Below, in pieces: positions 44,723 through 53,170 of a stretch of 64,000 nucleotides of DNA; within the stretch, counting starts at the first letter, position 1; every line of letters starts with the position of its first letter. Location: assembly GCF_045679545.1 (NCBI RefSeq), contig NZ_CP166195.1, positions 1,364,001 to 1,428,000 of the forward strand, given 5' to 3'. The translations under genes and the position numbers were made by a program. The DNA comes from Enterovibrio sp045679545. Its GTDB lineage: Bacteria; Pseudomonadota; Gammaproteobacteria; Enterobacterales; Vibrionaceae. Under the pieces are notes generated by a model that ran no database searches, was not told the origin of the DNA, and saw only the letters and a program-made list of their open reading frames with translations.

Positions 44723-44739
44723 GCACTATAACTTATAGT
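44723..44739 (+). repeat. 17-bp palindromic repeat, copy 1 (beside the recombinase)
   Basis: The sequence is GCACTATAACTTATAGT. It contains the perfect palindrome ACTATAA-C-TTATAGT (44725-44739). The identical 17-mer occurs in the opposite orientation at 53118-53134. It could be a regulatory operator of the recombinase or part of a recombination site. Confidence 0.7.
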
Positions 44740-44938
44740 TGTTGCCCATGATTATTCCACTAAATAGAGGAATAAAGAAGAGGAAAGATCACATAAGCCA
44801 CTAATGCTATGTCAATTTTTCTAGTTATCCAAAGGTCGGAAATTTGGCACTTGCTGTTAATCTGGTCTAATTTACATAGTGAAACTCATTTTTGTTGCAG
44901 TTGTTTCTATTTAATATCAACGAACAGAGGTATCGCTA

Positions 44939-45292
44939 GTGAAAAAGCGCCTATACCATCGTGGTTATAACGTCGAATTGAACGACGAGAGCATCGAAGA
45001 GTACAGCGCCCGAGTCGGAGGGAAGCGAATACTCGGCACACTTTTAGGCGTCAAACAATCGATTGATTGGTGGTGCGATACCAATATTTTGCGGATGCCT
45101 GATGAATTTGATAAGCAAGACTTCGTTGATGCCAAAGAGAAAAAAATCGAAGAGTACAAAGGCATCCAAATCATGAATGACTCGGAAGATGACGACAAAG
45201 CCTGGTACATGATCATCAAAGGAAATCTGTTAAAAGGCTCACTTCCGGCGCTCAAGCAGTTTGTGGATAAGAAAGTCGTTACTAAGACTTAA
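44939..45292 (+). CDS. DUF3319-like protein, copy 1
   Basis: The 117-residue protein starts at GTG 44939 (GAGGT upstream): (V/M)KKRLYHRGYNVELN. It contains GTLLGVKQSIDWWCDTNILRMPDEFDKQDFVDA and YKGIQIMND, ending in a basic WYMIIKGNLLKGSLPALKQFVDKK. It resembles the small DUF3319 proteins of Vibrio; function is unknown. The next gene but one strand-wise (45430) encodes a paralogue of the same length with the same landmarks. The separate 137-bp spacer suggests independent promoters. Confidence 0.75.
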   Translation: MKKRLYHRGYNVELNDESIEEYSARVGGKRILGTLLGVKQSIDWWCDTNILRMPDEFDKQDFVDAKEKKIEEYKGIQIMNDSEDDDKAWYMIIKGNLLKGSLPALKQFVDKKVVTKT

Positions 45293-45429
45293 CCAACTCG
45301 CTATCAAGGCGTTAGCGTTTCGTGTAAAAATTAAAATTTTGGGTCGAACTCACAATTATTGTCGTCAAATTCTTCTGTATTTATTATTATCCCCTCCATA
45401 AGAAAAGTATTGATAGATACAGGAAGCCA

Positions 45430-45768
45430 ATGAAAAAGCGGTATTCACATCGTGGACATTCTATTGAATGTAAAGGTGAAGTTTATACATCTCTTGTAGG
45501 TGGCCGAACCGTTTCGGGAAGCATGCTCGGTATTAGGCAGTGCATTGATTGGTGGTGCGATACGCGCATTTTTCGTCGCCCAGAAGAGTTTGAGCGTCAG
45601 TCTTTCAACTCCGCGCAATCACGGTCAGCGGAAACGTATCGCGGCATACAAATCATGAGTGATGAAAAGCAACCTGGCCTTTGGTATATCCTTGTACGTG
45701 GTCAACTTCTTAAAGGCCCATTACCTAAAATTAAGCAATACATCGACACTAACGCACTATCTCGTTGA
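45430..45768 (+). CDS. DUF3319-like protein, copy 2
   Basis: The 112-residue paralogue of the preceding protein shares the HRG start, the G-x-x-LG-x-x-Q-x-IDWWCDT-x-I core (GSMLGIRQCIDWWCDTRIFRRPEEFERQSF), YRGIQIMSD and the WYILVRGQLLKGPLPKIKQYID end. It starts at ATG 45430 after AGGAAGCCA. The two genes are likely an old tandem duplication. No catalytic motif is visible. Confidence 0.75.
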   Translation: MKKRYSHRGHSIECKGEVYTSLVGGRTVSGSMLGIRQCIDWWCDTRIFRRPEEFERQSFNSAQSRSAETYRGIQIMSDEKQPGLWYILVRGQLLKGPLPKIKQYIDTNALSR

Positions 45769-45844
45769 TTGCGAAATCACTTACGTGTTCAATCCCACCA
45801 CTTTTGATACCATACGCGCATTGTGACGCGTCAAAGAGTGAAAT

Positions 45845-46171
45845 ATGAAAAACGATAATAGCCGTTTGGTGTATTCGACAGAAACCGGACGAATTAAGGA
45901 AGAAGAACAAGCGCCACAGCGCGAAAAAGGTGACGGTATTGTACGTATTCAGCGTCAAACTAAAGGCCGAAAAGGAAAGGGGGTTTGTTTGATCACTGGG
46001 TTAGACATGGATGATGCCCAATTGAAGTTAGTAGCGGCGGATTTGAAAAAAGTGTGCGGCTGCGGTGGATCAGTAAAAGATGGCATCATCGAAATTCAAG
46101 GTGACAAGCGCGATCAAATCAAAGCTTACCTTGAGAAAAAAGGCCACACAGTAAAACTTGCTGGCGGTTAA
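45845..46171 (+). CDS. yciH: Sui1/eIF1-like translation factor YciH
   Basis: The 108-residue protein has a charged N-terminal tail and a SUI1 domain (about 30-105): VRIQRQTKGRKGKGVCLITGLDMDDAQLKLVAADLKKVCGCGGSVKDGIIEIQGDKRDQIKAYLEKKGHTVKLAGG. E. coli YciH can affect start-codon discrimination and stress-time translation. The length equals the E. coli protein. It has a strong shared terminator. Confidence 0.93.
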   Translation: MKNDNSRLVYSTETGRIKEEEQAPQREKGDGIVRIQRQTKGRKGKGVCLITGLDMDDAQLKLVAADLKKVCGCGGSVKDGIIEIQGDKRDQIKAYLEKKGHTVKLAGG

Positions 46172-46231
46172 ATTGTGATTGCTTAGCTGCTTAGCGAGCG
46201 ACGAGAGTCAGTAACATATACCGAACAAAAG

Positions 46232-46260
46232 AAAAGAGATGCCAATTGGCATCTCTTTTT
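46232..46260. terminator. Bidirectional terminator between yciH and the AGCS symporter gene
   Basis: A 12-bp stem, AAAAGAGATGCC (46232-46243) with GGCATCTCTTTT (46248-46259), has a 4-nt loop AATT and T-runs on both strands. Confidence 0.88.
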
Positions 46261-46321
46261 ACGTTGTAGCGTGTCGTTATTGTGACATTACTAAGCCATA
46301 TAACGACAAACGGAAAACGAA

Positions 46322-47833
46322 TTATGCTTTGTGACGAACGATTGCACCGCTTTGCAGGCGAGCAAGGTAATCGTTCATGTCTGTTTTGATTTCAGGAACC
46401 AAACGGTACAGACCGATGATATTTACCAGTGCCATCGCGAAGATCATTGCATCAGAGAAGTCGATAACTGGACCGAGGTTCATAGAAGCACCAATCACAA
46501 CGAATGCACAGAACATCACTTTGAAGATCATTTCCGCGCGCTTGCTTTCACCAAACAGGTAAGTCCAAGCTTTCAGACCGTAGTAAGACCAAGAAATCAT
46601 GGTAGAGAAAGCGAACAGAATAACGGCAATAGCAAGAACATATGGGAACCAAGAAATGGCACTTTCAAATGCTGCTGAAGTCAGTGCAACGCCTGTCAAG
46701 CTCTGTCCTTCATGCAGTTGACCAGTGATGATAATCACTAGGGCAGTCATGGTACAGATAACAACGGTATCGATGAACGGTTCAAGCAGGGATACGAAAC
46801 CCTCTGACATATGTTCATTGGTTTTTACCGCTGAGTGAGCAATTGCTGCAGAACCAACACCCGCTTCGTTCGAAAACGCCGCACGTTTAAAGCCCTGAAT
46901 CATCGCACCGATAACACCGCCGGCAACACCTTCACCAGTAAATGCGCCGTTGAAGATTGCTGCAAATGCATCACCAACATGGTTGAAGTTGAGTAGAATG
47001 ATAACCAGAGCAGCACCCACATAGACAACAGCCATTAGTGGAACGACTTTCTCAGTCACTTTCGCAATTGACTTGATACCACCGATGATGACCACACCGA
47101 CGATAATTGCCATGATTAAGCCAAACAACCAGCCTTTATCTGCGAAGAATGACATGTCGCCGCCAGTGACACCAACCACTTGTTTGAATGCTTGGTTTGC
47201 TTGGAACATGTTACCGCCACCCAAAGCACCGCCGACCGCACAAACTGAGAACAAAACGGCGAGGGTACGACCTAGTGCTGGGTTGCCACGGTTAGCTAGA
47301 CCCTTACTCAGGTAGTACATTGGACCACCGGATACAGAGCCATCAGGGTTTGTATTACGGTATTTTACACCGAGCGCACATTCCACAAACTTGGTTGACA
47401 TGCCGAGTAAACCAGCAAGAATCATCCAGAATGTCGCGCCTGCACCACCAATGGAAATGGCCACTGCCACACCGGCGATGTTACCTAGACCAACAGTACC
47501 CGACAGGGCGGTGGTAAGTGCCTGGAAGTGGGATACCTCACCTGGTTCATTAGGGTTGGTGTAATCACCTTTGACAAGGCGGACGGCGTGAGCGAAGCCT
47601 CGAAAGTTGATGAAGCCAAGATAGAGGGTGAATACGATTGCAGCTACTACAAGCCAAAGAACAATCCATGGCGCTTCTGCATCTAAAAATGGGAGGGGAA
47701 TGGTGGAGAAAATCATACCCACGAATGGGTTTACAATTGGCGCAACTATTTCATTGATTGCTTCGTCGATCCCTGCCGCAGAGGCTGAGCTCGCAAACAA
47801 CGAAAGTCCAGCAGTCGTCATTATACGTTTCAT
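46322..47833 (-). CDS. Alanine/glycine:cation symporter (AGCS family)
   Basis: The 503-residue membrane protein has a leader (SLFASSASAAGID) and about 10-11 hydrophobic segments. Family landmarks are FQALTTALSGTVGLGNIAGVAVAISIGGAGATFWMILAGLLGMSTKFVEC, GGPMYYLSKGL, FKRAAFSNEAGVGSAAIAHSAVKTNEHMSEGFVSLLEPFIDTVVICTMTALVI. It imports alanine or glycine with sodium. The ATG follows AAGGA by 7 nt. Some Vibrio homologues are under a glycine riboswitch; none was recognised here. Confidence 0.93.
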   Translation of the reverse strand: MKRIMTTAGLSLFASSASAAGIDEAINEIVAPIVNPFVGMIFSTIPLPFLDAEAPWIVLWLVVAAIVFTLYLGFINFRGFAHAVRLVKGDYTNPNEPGEVSHFQALTTALSGTVGLGNIAGVAVAISIGGAGATFWMILAGLLGMSTKFVECALGVKYRNTNPDGSVSGGPMYYLSKGLANRGNPALGRTLAVLFSVCAVGGALGGGNMFQANQAFKQVVGVTGGDMSFFADKGWLFGLIMAIIVGVVIIGGIKSIAKVTEKVVPLMAVVYVGAALVIILLNFNHVGDAFAAIFNGAFTGEGVAGGVIGAMIQGFKRAAFSNEAGVGSAAIAHSAVKTNEHMSEGFVSLLEPFIDTVVICTMTALVIIITGQLHEGQSLTGVALTSAAFESAISWFPYVLAIAVILFAFSTMISWSYYGLKAWTYLFGESKRAEMIFKVMFCAFVVIGASMNLGPVIDFSDAMIFAMALVNIIGLYRLVPEIKTDMNDYLARLQSGAIVRHKA

Positions 47834-48511
47834 TACCGAGTCCTTTTCTTATTTTATATTGCTTTCAGTATTACCTGTCAGCAAGTGTGTTGCATACTTG
47901 TTAAAAAGTATTACGCTGCGGATTATTTCACGTATAAACATATTTGCAATATATTTCGGGTCCCACTTTTTGGCTTTTGTAATTGGTTTTATAGGGCTCA
48001 CACTTTTCTACTTTTATAATTATCAAATATTTTTTGGCGCGAATTTTGTTGCTGTGCATCTTATTGGGCAAAATATGCACCACAATGTATGCATGCCTAT
48101 TTTCTCATTTTCATGAACTTCCTTAATGCCTTGCTGTGTATGGGATTAAAGAGTTTTACTGTGAAAGTGTAAAATTGTACGAGAGGTCTTCTATTTTATA
48201 TTTGAAATATAAGGACTAATTTCTCGCACCATTACTGTGCATCATGTATTGATATTGAGACCGATCGTAAATGATAAGAAATTAGCACTGTAATTAGAAA
48301 AGTACCACGAGGTTATTAATTATTTATTTCTCATAAATGAGTCAAATGAAGCGTGGGGTTTTAGTCTGACGCAAGTAAACTAATATTCACTACAGTGTGT
48401 TTGATATAGGCATGTTCGCTCGGCTTATAGATATACATGACAATAAGAATATAAATCTAACATTAAGCTCACTCTAAGCATATTTAGTCAGTCGGTGGCA
48501 TTCCTTTAATC
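47834..48511. other. Long AT-rich intergenic region
   Basis: This 678-bp AT-rich stretch between divergent genes has no convincing coding frame. A 17-bp palindrome TTATATTTGAAATATAA lies at 48196-48212. Promoters of the symporter gene and of the hypothetical at 48512 are expected here. No glycine-riboswitch consensus was seen on the minus strand. Confidence 0.4.
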
Positions 48512-49045
48512 ATGACATTAATTGAAAAACTGAACTCGACATCCACACTATCAAAAGCGGCAATTGTGCTGGCTTTTATCGTTGCTGCGCTTGCTATTCG
48601 CGATAACACGGCCTCCAATGACGACCAACTCCATAAGTATCTGCAAATGCTTCCCTCTGTGGCGCTCGCAATGGTTAAAACACAAAGCTCGTTAGAAGCC
48701 TCTGATGGAAAAGTGTTGCTTGAGACTCAAATAACGATGCTTGAAAATTCATTTTCTAAGCTTCTTGCAAGACAATCATCCAGTTTTGAACAACGCCGAT
48801 TAGCAATGAAAATAGAGATTATCCGGAAAAGGACTCTCGTCGATGGTGCATTCGATAGCGAGCTACATCGTTTTGGCTACATTGAATGCGAGCCCGACGT
48901 CGTTTTGGGTTCGCCGATGATGGCTCTGATGGAAACAAACCTTTCGATCCCGAATCACTACCCAAAATACCAAGTCACACTTTGTTATCTAAATCGTGAC
49001 GGCTCAATTCTTAAAACCAGTGCATCATCAGCAGTGAAACAATAG
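48512..49045 (+). CDS. Hypothetical membrane-anchored protein
   Basis: I do not recognise this 177-residue protein. It has one N-terminal membrane segment (about 12-30, LSKAAIVLAFIVAALAI), then a helical stretch (about 35-105). A C-terminal part with two Cys (CEPDVVLG, VTLCYLNRDGS) is probably extracytoplasmic. The ATG lacks a good ribosome-binding site. Codon use is AT-rich like the surrounding region. No partner gene is obvious; an antitoxin gene starts 155 bp downstream. Confidence 0.6.
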   Translation: MTLIEKLNSTSTLSKAAIVLAFIVAALAIRDNTASNDDQLHKYLQMLPSVALAMVKTQSSLEASDGKVLLETQITMLENSFSKLLARQSSSFEQRRLAMKIEIIRKRTLVDGAFDSELHRFGYIECEPDVVLGSPMMALMETNLSIPNHYPKYQVTLCYLNRDGSILKTSASSAVKQ

Positions 49046-49200
49046 CGCCGACTCTGTATGTAATATGTATGGCTATGGGCGGATCGCAGAGATAGGCAAA
49101 GGTACGACATCTAAATATCTACAAGTTGCTGAGCGACAAATGACGCTTTACAATACGAAAAATGGCGCACATACTTTAACCATTGTCGATGGAGGTGTTT

Positions 49201-49623
49201 ATGTACGCACAACAGTTGATGTCGCTCGGCCTTGTAAAAAAAGGGCAGGTGGTTAACCAAGACACTGAGTTGGAAATAATCCGACACGGTTTAACAGTGA
49301 AGCAAGCGCGTAAAGTCATGACTGAAATGGCGATGACCAGCGGTGAGTGGGTATCATTAATTGGTTTAAGTCCTCGTAGTCTTCAGCGTAAAAGTGACAC
49401 CGATTTATTGACTCCCTCTCAATCTGAAAAGACCCTGGCCATTAGACGTGTTGTTGATCTTGCTATCGACTATTACGGCGACAAGCAAACCGCACTGGAT
49501 TGGCTCAAAACACCTCAAGTCGCATTTGGTGGTAATGCCGCAGTTGATTATTTGGATACCAACACGGGTATTCAATATGTAGAAACCATACTAAATCGAC
49601 TCATGCATGGCATGACGGCGTAA
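49201..49623 (+). CDS. Xre/MbcA/ParS-type antitoxin (DUF2384) of a RES toxin
   Basis: The 140-residue protein starts at ATG 49201 with GGAGGT 5 nt upstream; a frame start at 49183 has none. An N-terminal Xre-like HTH part (about 20-75: IIRHGLTVKQARKVMTEMAMTSGEWVSLIGLSPRSLQRKSD) precedes the DUF2384 toxin-binding domain (about 85-138: ALDWLKTPQVAFGGNAAVDYLDTNTGIQYVETILNRL). In RES-Xre modules this protein neutralises the toxin and represses the operon. The toxin ATG overlaps its stop by 1 bp. Confidence 0.9.
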   Translation: MYAQQLMSLGLVKKGQVVNQDTELEIIRHGLTVKQARKVMTEMAMTSGEWVSLIGLSPRSLQRKSDTDLLTPSQSEKTLAIRRVVDLAIDYYGDKQTALDWLKTPQVAFGGNAAVDYLDTNTGIQYVETILNRLMHGMTA

Positions 49624-50084
49624 TGGAAGTCTATCGATTATCGGTCAAGAAATTTGCTGATTTGAGTGGGATGGGGGGCATGTTTGGTTCTGGTCGCTGG
49701 CATCATAAAGGTCAGCCAATCCTCTATACAGCAGGTTCACGATCATTGTCAGCACTCGAGCGTTTTGTGCATGAAAGTCCAGTACAAATGCCAAACCTTG
49801 TCATGATGACTATCTATATTCCCGATGACATGGCCATTAAACGCGTCAGCGAACAAGAGCTACCAACCGGTTGGGATGCCGTTCCCGATGCGGATATCTC
49901 TCGAAACTACGGAACAGAATGGCTGCGCGAAGGTGACACTGGTGTCATTCAACTTCCGTCAGCCATCATTGCCAGCGAATACAACTTCCTCATCAATCCC
50001 ACACATCCAGATTGCACCAAAATCAAGGTTATCGACCAGCGTGATTTTTACTACGACAGTAGACTCAAGCGAATGATGCGATAA
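49623..50084 (+). CDS. RES-domain toxin (NAD+-consuming)
   Basis: The 153-residue protein begins MEVYRLSVKKFADLSGMGGMFGSGRWHHKGQPILYTAGSRSLSALERFVH, supplying the early Arg, the Tyr and the Glu of the family. QLPSAIIASEYNFLINPTHPDC carries the conserved Ser. RES toxins degrade NAD+ in a type II toxin-antitoxin system related to ADP-ribosyltransferases. It is adjacent to and translationally coupled with the Xre antitoxin. It appears full length and intact. Confidence 0.92.
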   Translation: MEVYRLSVKKFADLSGMGGMFGSGRWHHKGQPILYTAGSRSLSALERFVHESPVQMPNLVMMTIYIPDDMAIKRVSEQELPTGWDAVPDADISRNYGTEWLREGDTGVIQLPSAIIASEYNFLINPTHPDCTKIKVIDQRDFYYDSRLKRMMR

Positions 50085-50235
50085 ACAATGGTCACATAAA
50101 TTTCAATGCTAAGCGATTGAATTTATTTGGTTAGTACGAAGAAGCAAGAGCAGAATGTCGAGTCATGAATTCAACGGATTCTGCCCTTAAACCTGACTGC
50201 TTATCTGTTGTAAAACCCAGTGAAGTGCATGAATG

Positions 50236-50580
50236 TTACTTCTTCAACATATCCTTTAAATTGGCAAAAGGGTTATGAGTCGCCACTTGGTGGTCGTCTT
50301 GTCCCGCTTTTATCTCTGTGCCGAATTGGTCATGATCGGTGTACTTTGAATGCTCGTGATCATGACAAAATAGGCACAACAACTCCCAGTTACTGCCGTC
50401 TGGTGGGTTGTTCGTATGGTCGTGGTCAATGTGATGAACCGTGAGTTCACGCAAATTTGAATAAACAAACTCACGCGCACAATGCCCACAAACCCATGGG
50501 TAAAGCTTTAGCGCTTTTTCACGATAGCCACTTTCTTGACGAGCGTAACTGGCGCTGGTTCCGTAATAATCTGATGACAT
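50236..50580 (-). CDS. yajD: YajD-like HNH nuclease domain protein
   Basis: The 114-residue HNH protein has CxxC (WVCGHCAREF), LTVHHIDHDHTNNPPDGSNWELLCLFCHDHEHSKY with the catalytic His pair, Asn, and a second CxxC. This matches YajD, a small HNH protein of unknown cellular role. The C-terminal NPFANLKDMLKK is also typical. It is a single gene, oriented against the RES-Xre module. Confidence 0.9.
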   Translation of the reverse strand: MSSDYYGTSASYARQESGYREKALKLYPWVCGHCAREFVYSNLRELTVHHIDHDHTNNPPDGSNWELLCLFCHDHEHSKYTDHDQFGTEIKAGQDDHQVATHNPFANLKDMLKK

Positions 50581-51003
50581 CTTGATATCTTCTTATCTGT
50601 TTTAAAGCTTGCGCTCAATATACCAAACCGGCATCAAGTTACCAATTTCGAAATCTAGGTTTTGTATGCAATACATCACAGCATCAAAACACAGAAGGTT
50701 ACGCAAGACGCTTGGCGCAGAGCATCGCGCAATAATTCACAGAGTAAGAAGAAGCACCAGGAAATCCATTTCGTGGGAGGCTTCTTAATACGCTAGTAAT
50801 TATATACTTTATGGTAAATAGACAATTACGTTCAATAGACTGAATCTAATGAGAAAAGAGAGGACTTGGTGGCATGAGAGGACAACATTTCAATCTCACG
50901 CATACCTTATTTAACATAAGATAGATAATGCGCACTGAGTGTGCGGGCGCAAAGTTGTCATGTCCTCTCGCACTGTGATGAGTTATTGAGCGAACATTCG
51001 AAT
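50581..51003. other. Intergenic region with weak inverted repeats
   Basis: This 423-bp stretch has no convincing gene. GAGAGGACA near 50877 is complementary to TGTCCTCTC near 50961, and CGCAC-TGAGT-GTGCG forms a small hairpin at about 50931-50945. It was considered as an integron attC-type site but lacks the core RYYYAAC/GTTRRRY sites. Confidence 0.4.
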
Positions 51004-51222
51004 CTACTTACTCGGACGCATCATCTCAAGAATTTTGGTGGCCTTCTCAAAGTGATCGAGTTTGTGATCCTGTATCCACCAGGTGGCGGCTTCCATCAGT
51101 AGTTCTGGGTTTTCATTTTTGTTGGCAAAGAATGCGTAGAAAGAAACGTTGACGTTCTCACCTTTGGTTTGAATTTTCTTGTTGCACACGTCAATGACTT
51201 TTTGGCGTAGTGAATCTCTCAT
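51004..51222 (-). CDS. Small DUF6500-like protein
   Basis: The 72-residue helical protein MRDSLRQKVIDVCNKKIQTKGENVNVSFYAFFANKNENPELLMEAATWWIQDHKLDHFEKATKILEMMRPSK resembles the small DUF6500 proteins. The assignment rests on memory of the family and is uncertain. The ATG follows GGGAG. No function is known. Confidence 0.65.
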   Translation of the reverse strand: MRDSLRQKVIDVCNKKIQTKGENVNVSFYAFFANKNENPELLMEAATWWIQDHKLDHFEKATKILEMMRPSK

Positions 51223-51286
51223 GGTGTCTCCCGTGATACATGGCTAATGATTAGCGTGACAAAGGATAAAAACTGTATATAAACAC

Positions 51287-51380
51287 AGTGCCATGTAAAA
51301 GACCATTGTGTAAAGTTCGCTAGTGCGTGGTTAAGAGCAATAACCTTGTGCTTTTACACTTTAGTGCCATGTAAAAGCAC
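51287..51380. repeat. 15-bp direct repeat and 11-bp inverted repeat
   Basis: AGTGCCATGTAAAAG occurs at 51287-51301 and again at 51363-51377. The second copy also forms a perfect 11-bp inverted repeat: GTGCTTTTACA (51348-51358) with TGTAAAAGCAC (51370-51380). They lie between the small gene at 51004-51222 and the end of the gene at 51394. The hairpin may also act as a terminator for that gene, though it lacks a T-run. Confidence 0.8.
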
Positions 51381-51393
51381 GCTTTTGAAATGA

Positions 51394-51882
51394 TTAATGG
51401 TTATTGAGGATCATAATGATGTCATCCAACATTTCTTTTTCGCCACGCTTGCTCTGTGGGTAATCCAGATCAACATCAATATCTTTGGCAAATTTTCGAT
51501 AGTATTTGGGGAGATGAGATCGTATGTAATCAGAACACTCTGGGTGTTTATTGTGGATGAAGTTGCTAATAATACGCTCGTAGCCGCCATCAACATCACT
51601 GCCTACAACATTCTGAACAAAGTATTCATTTTTGCTTTCTTCGAGAAAACGAACATACCGGTTTTCCGTTAGATACTTGTCAAGAAGCGCTTGTCGAAGA
51701 CAGGACAGCACGATCTTTGATGCACGCTTGGGTTTAATATCCCCACTGTCGCGCAACGAATCTAGAATTCTGGGCTCTAAGTAGTTGTGATACTTCTCGT
51801 TATTAAAGAAATCACTCTCAACACGATCGAAGAATTTCTCGTACTTTTTTTTCTGAATCCAGCTCGTTAGAATCCATTTCAT
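51394..51882 (-). CDS. Hypothetical protein, charged and helical
   Basis: I do not recognise this 162-residue cytoplasmic protein. It is rich in Lys, Asp, Glu, Tyr and Phe and predicted mainly helical (MKWILTSWIQKKKYEKFFDRVESDFFNNEKYHNYLEPRILDSL start). The ribosome-binding site at 51882 is weak. It is alone on its strand, with repeats just past its stop codon. Its AT-rich composition and orphan status fit an accessory gene. Confidence 0.6.
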   Translation of the reverse strand: MKWILTSWIQKKKYEKFFDRVESDFFNNEKYHNYLEPRILDSLRDSGDIKPKRASKIVLSCLRQALLDKYLTENRYVRFLEESKNEYFVQNVVGSDVDGGYERIISNFIHNKHPECSDYIRSHLPKYYRKFAKDIDVDLDYPQSKRGEKEMLDDIIMILNNH

Positions 51883-52182
51883 AGTCTTATCAACGTAGTT
51901 ATCAACCGTCGCTAACCTATCATTAATCTGATTTATTGCATCACTTCGATAGAAAAAATTGCGTTTTACACAGCATTTTTTTGATGATGCGAACTATGAG
52001 TGTACACATCATCACCAAAACATGTGCGATTCAATTTTTCGCTCCATTTCCAGTAGTCAACAGGATATGTGCCTAATTGAGTATATTTGCGATCGCTATC
52101 ATGTGAATGGAGAAGGTTTTACTGTCTAATAGTTCTGACATATTTCTGAAACATTCGTGAAATTTGGCAGTAAGGAGAAACT
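51883..52182. other. Divergent intergenic region
   Basis: Exactly 300 bp between divergent hypothetical genes. It holds the ribosome-binding site AAGGAG of the next gene near 52172. No other element was recognised. Confidence 0.35.
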
Positions 52183-52464
52183 ATGAGTACATTCACTCTC
52201 GCTCGCAGAACGATCATCAATGAGTCCTCACTAGAATATAATTGGGTGCGTCAGCAAGTGGCAGAAGGCACAACAAAGGTTCAGGTTGTATCAGCGATAC
52301 AACACTGTTTTGGCGGCGATGAAGAAACAGCGAGATTGTTCTTTGATATTGCGATCGGGGAAAGCTCGCCTGGGATATTACTGGCTCACCTCTGCATTAC
52401 GGATTGGACGTCGCGTGTTGAATATGACGCTTATGGAGAACTACGTGATGGTTATCCAGCATAA
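52183..52464 (+). CDS. Hypothetical small protein
   Basis: I do not recognise this 93-residue protein: MSTFTLARRTIINESSLEYNWVRQQVAEG, a helical middle (DEETARLFFDIAIGE) and an acidic/aromatic tail. A clear AAGGAGAAACT ribosome-binding site 4-11 nt before the ATG supports it as a real gene. It is isolated between oppositely oriented genes. Confidence 0.65.
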   Translation: MSTFTLARRTIINESSLEYNWVRQQVAEGTTKVQVVSAIQHCFGGDEETARLFFDIAIGESSPGILLAHLCITDWTSRVEYDAYGELRDGYPA

Positions 52465-52586
52465 TTGATAGAAGAATTAACGGCAGCAATCAGTTTTTTG
52501 GTGTTGATGCTTAAAAGGAATTGTGGACAGCACATTGCGCCCTGCCCACAGATTTTTAGTTTCAATGGATGATCGTGTGGTCTCAA

Positions 52587-52793
52587 TTACTGCTTGAACA
52601 GTGCCATCACCATAGGCACAACTTCGATCCACACAAATGCACCTATACCTACCCAAACAGCCAACCAGAACAAGCGGACTAACCATGTGTTACGTGAATG
52701 GTAACGAGCGGGATCTGGCTCTCCACATCCTGTACAAGCGAGTGCGCGCTTCGATACTTGTTTCTCACAGACAGGGCAAGCGATTAATGGCAT
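52587..52793 (-). CDS. Zinc-ribbon membrane protein
   Basis: The 68-residue protein has a zinc ribbon at the N-terminus (CPVCEKQVSKRALACTGCGEPDP: two CxxC pairs) and one membrane segment (about 36-62, NTWLVRLFWLAVWVGIGAFVWIEVVPMVMALF). Similar small ribbon-plus-TM proteins are common, and their role is unknown. The ATG is preceded by GGAAGAGA. It is the first of three small cysteine-motif proteins in this part of the window. Confidence 0.75.
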   Translation of the reverse strand: MPLIACPVCEKQVSKRALACTGCGEPDPARYHSRNTWLVRLFWLAVWVGIGAFVWIEVVPMVMALFKQ

Positions 52794-53117
52794 GGTAACT
52801 CTCTTCCTTTGGTAGTTATTTTATTTTCTGCAATGGTATTACGTCGTGGTCGTTCGCTCTAGCGCTTTTAGCATTAAATATTGTGGCAAACTAACCATGG
52901 TGGAATGAAAATTTAATATGTTGCACGCATGAGATAGAAAGGGAGCACAAAGATCACCCTGTTCGTTATCGTACGTTAACGCTAATCGAAAGTGCTGTTT
53001 ACTGATGGACTCATAGATTTTGGTACGTGCTAGCTAAAAATGAGTGTTTAGACCTGTATTTATCCGTCGTAACTGTTGTTTTTTCTGCCTCTTATGTAGA
53101 GATTAATAGAATGATTG

Positions 53118-53134
53118 ACTATAAGTTATAGTGC
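53118..53134 (-). repeat. 17-bp palindromic repeat, copy 2 (inverted)
   Basis: On the minus strand it reads GCACTATAACTTATAGT, identical to 44723-44739. The preceding base pairs (TAAC here, TAAT in copy 1) also partly agree. It lies 8.4 kb from copy 1 in inverted orientation. Confidence 0.7.
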
Positions 53135-53145
53135 GTTATGTGCTA

Positions 53146-53170
53146 TAAAAAAGAGCAGTACACTGCTCTC
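53146..53170 (-). terminator. Terminator of the gene at 53190-53411
   Basis: A 7-bp stem, AGAGCAG (53152-53158) with CTGCTCT (53163-53169), has a 4-nt loop; six T residues follow on the minus strand. Confidence 0.82.

Noticed and set aside
47628..48116. 162-codon plus-strand frame over the start of the symporter gene
   Set aside because: Mostly antisense to the symporter coding region, without its own signals.
47834..48120. Glycine riboswitch before the alanine/glycine symporter
   Set aside because: Known for some Vibrio symporter genes, but no conserved glycine aptamer core was found on the minus strand.
49065..49256. 63-codon frame overlapping the antitoxin start
   Set aside because: No Shine-Dalgarno, overlaps the antitoxin gene by 56 bases; the antitoxin has a strong ribosome-binding site.
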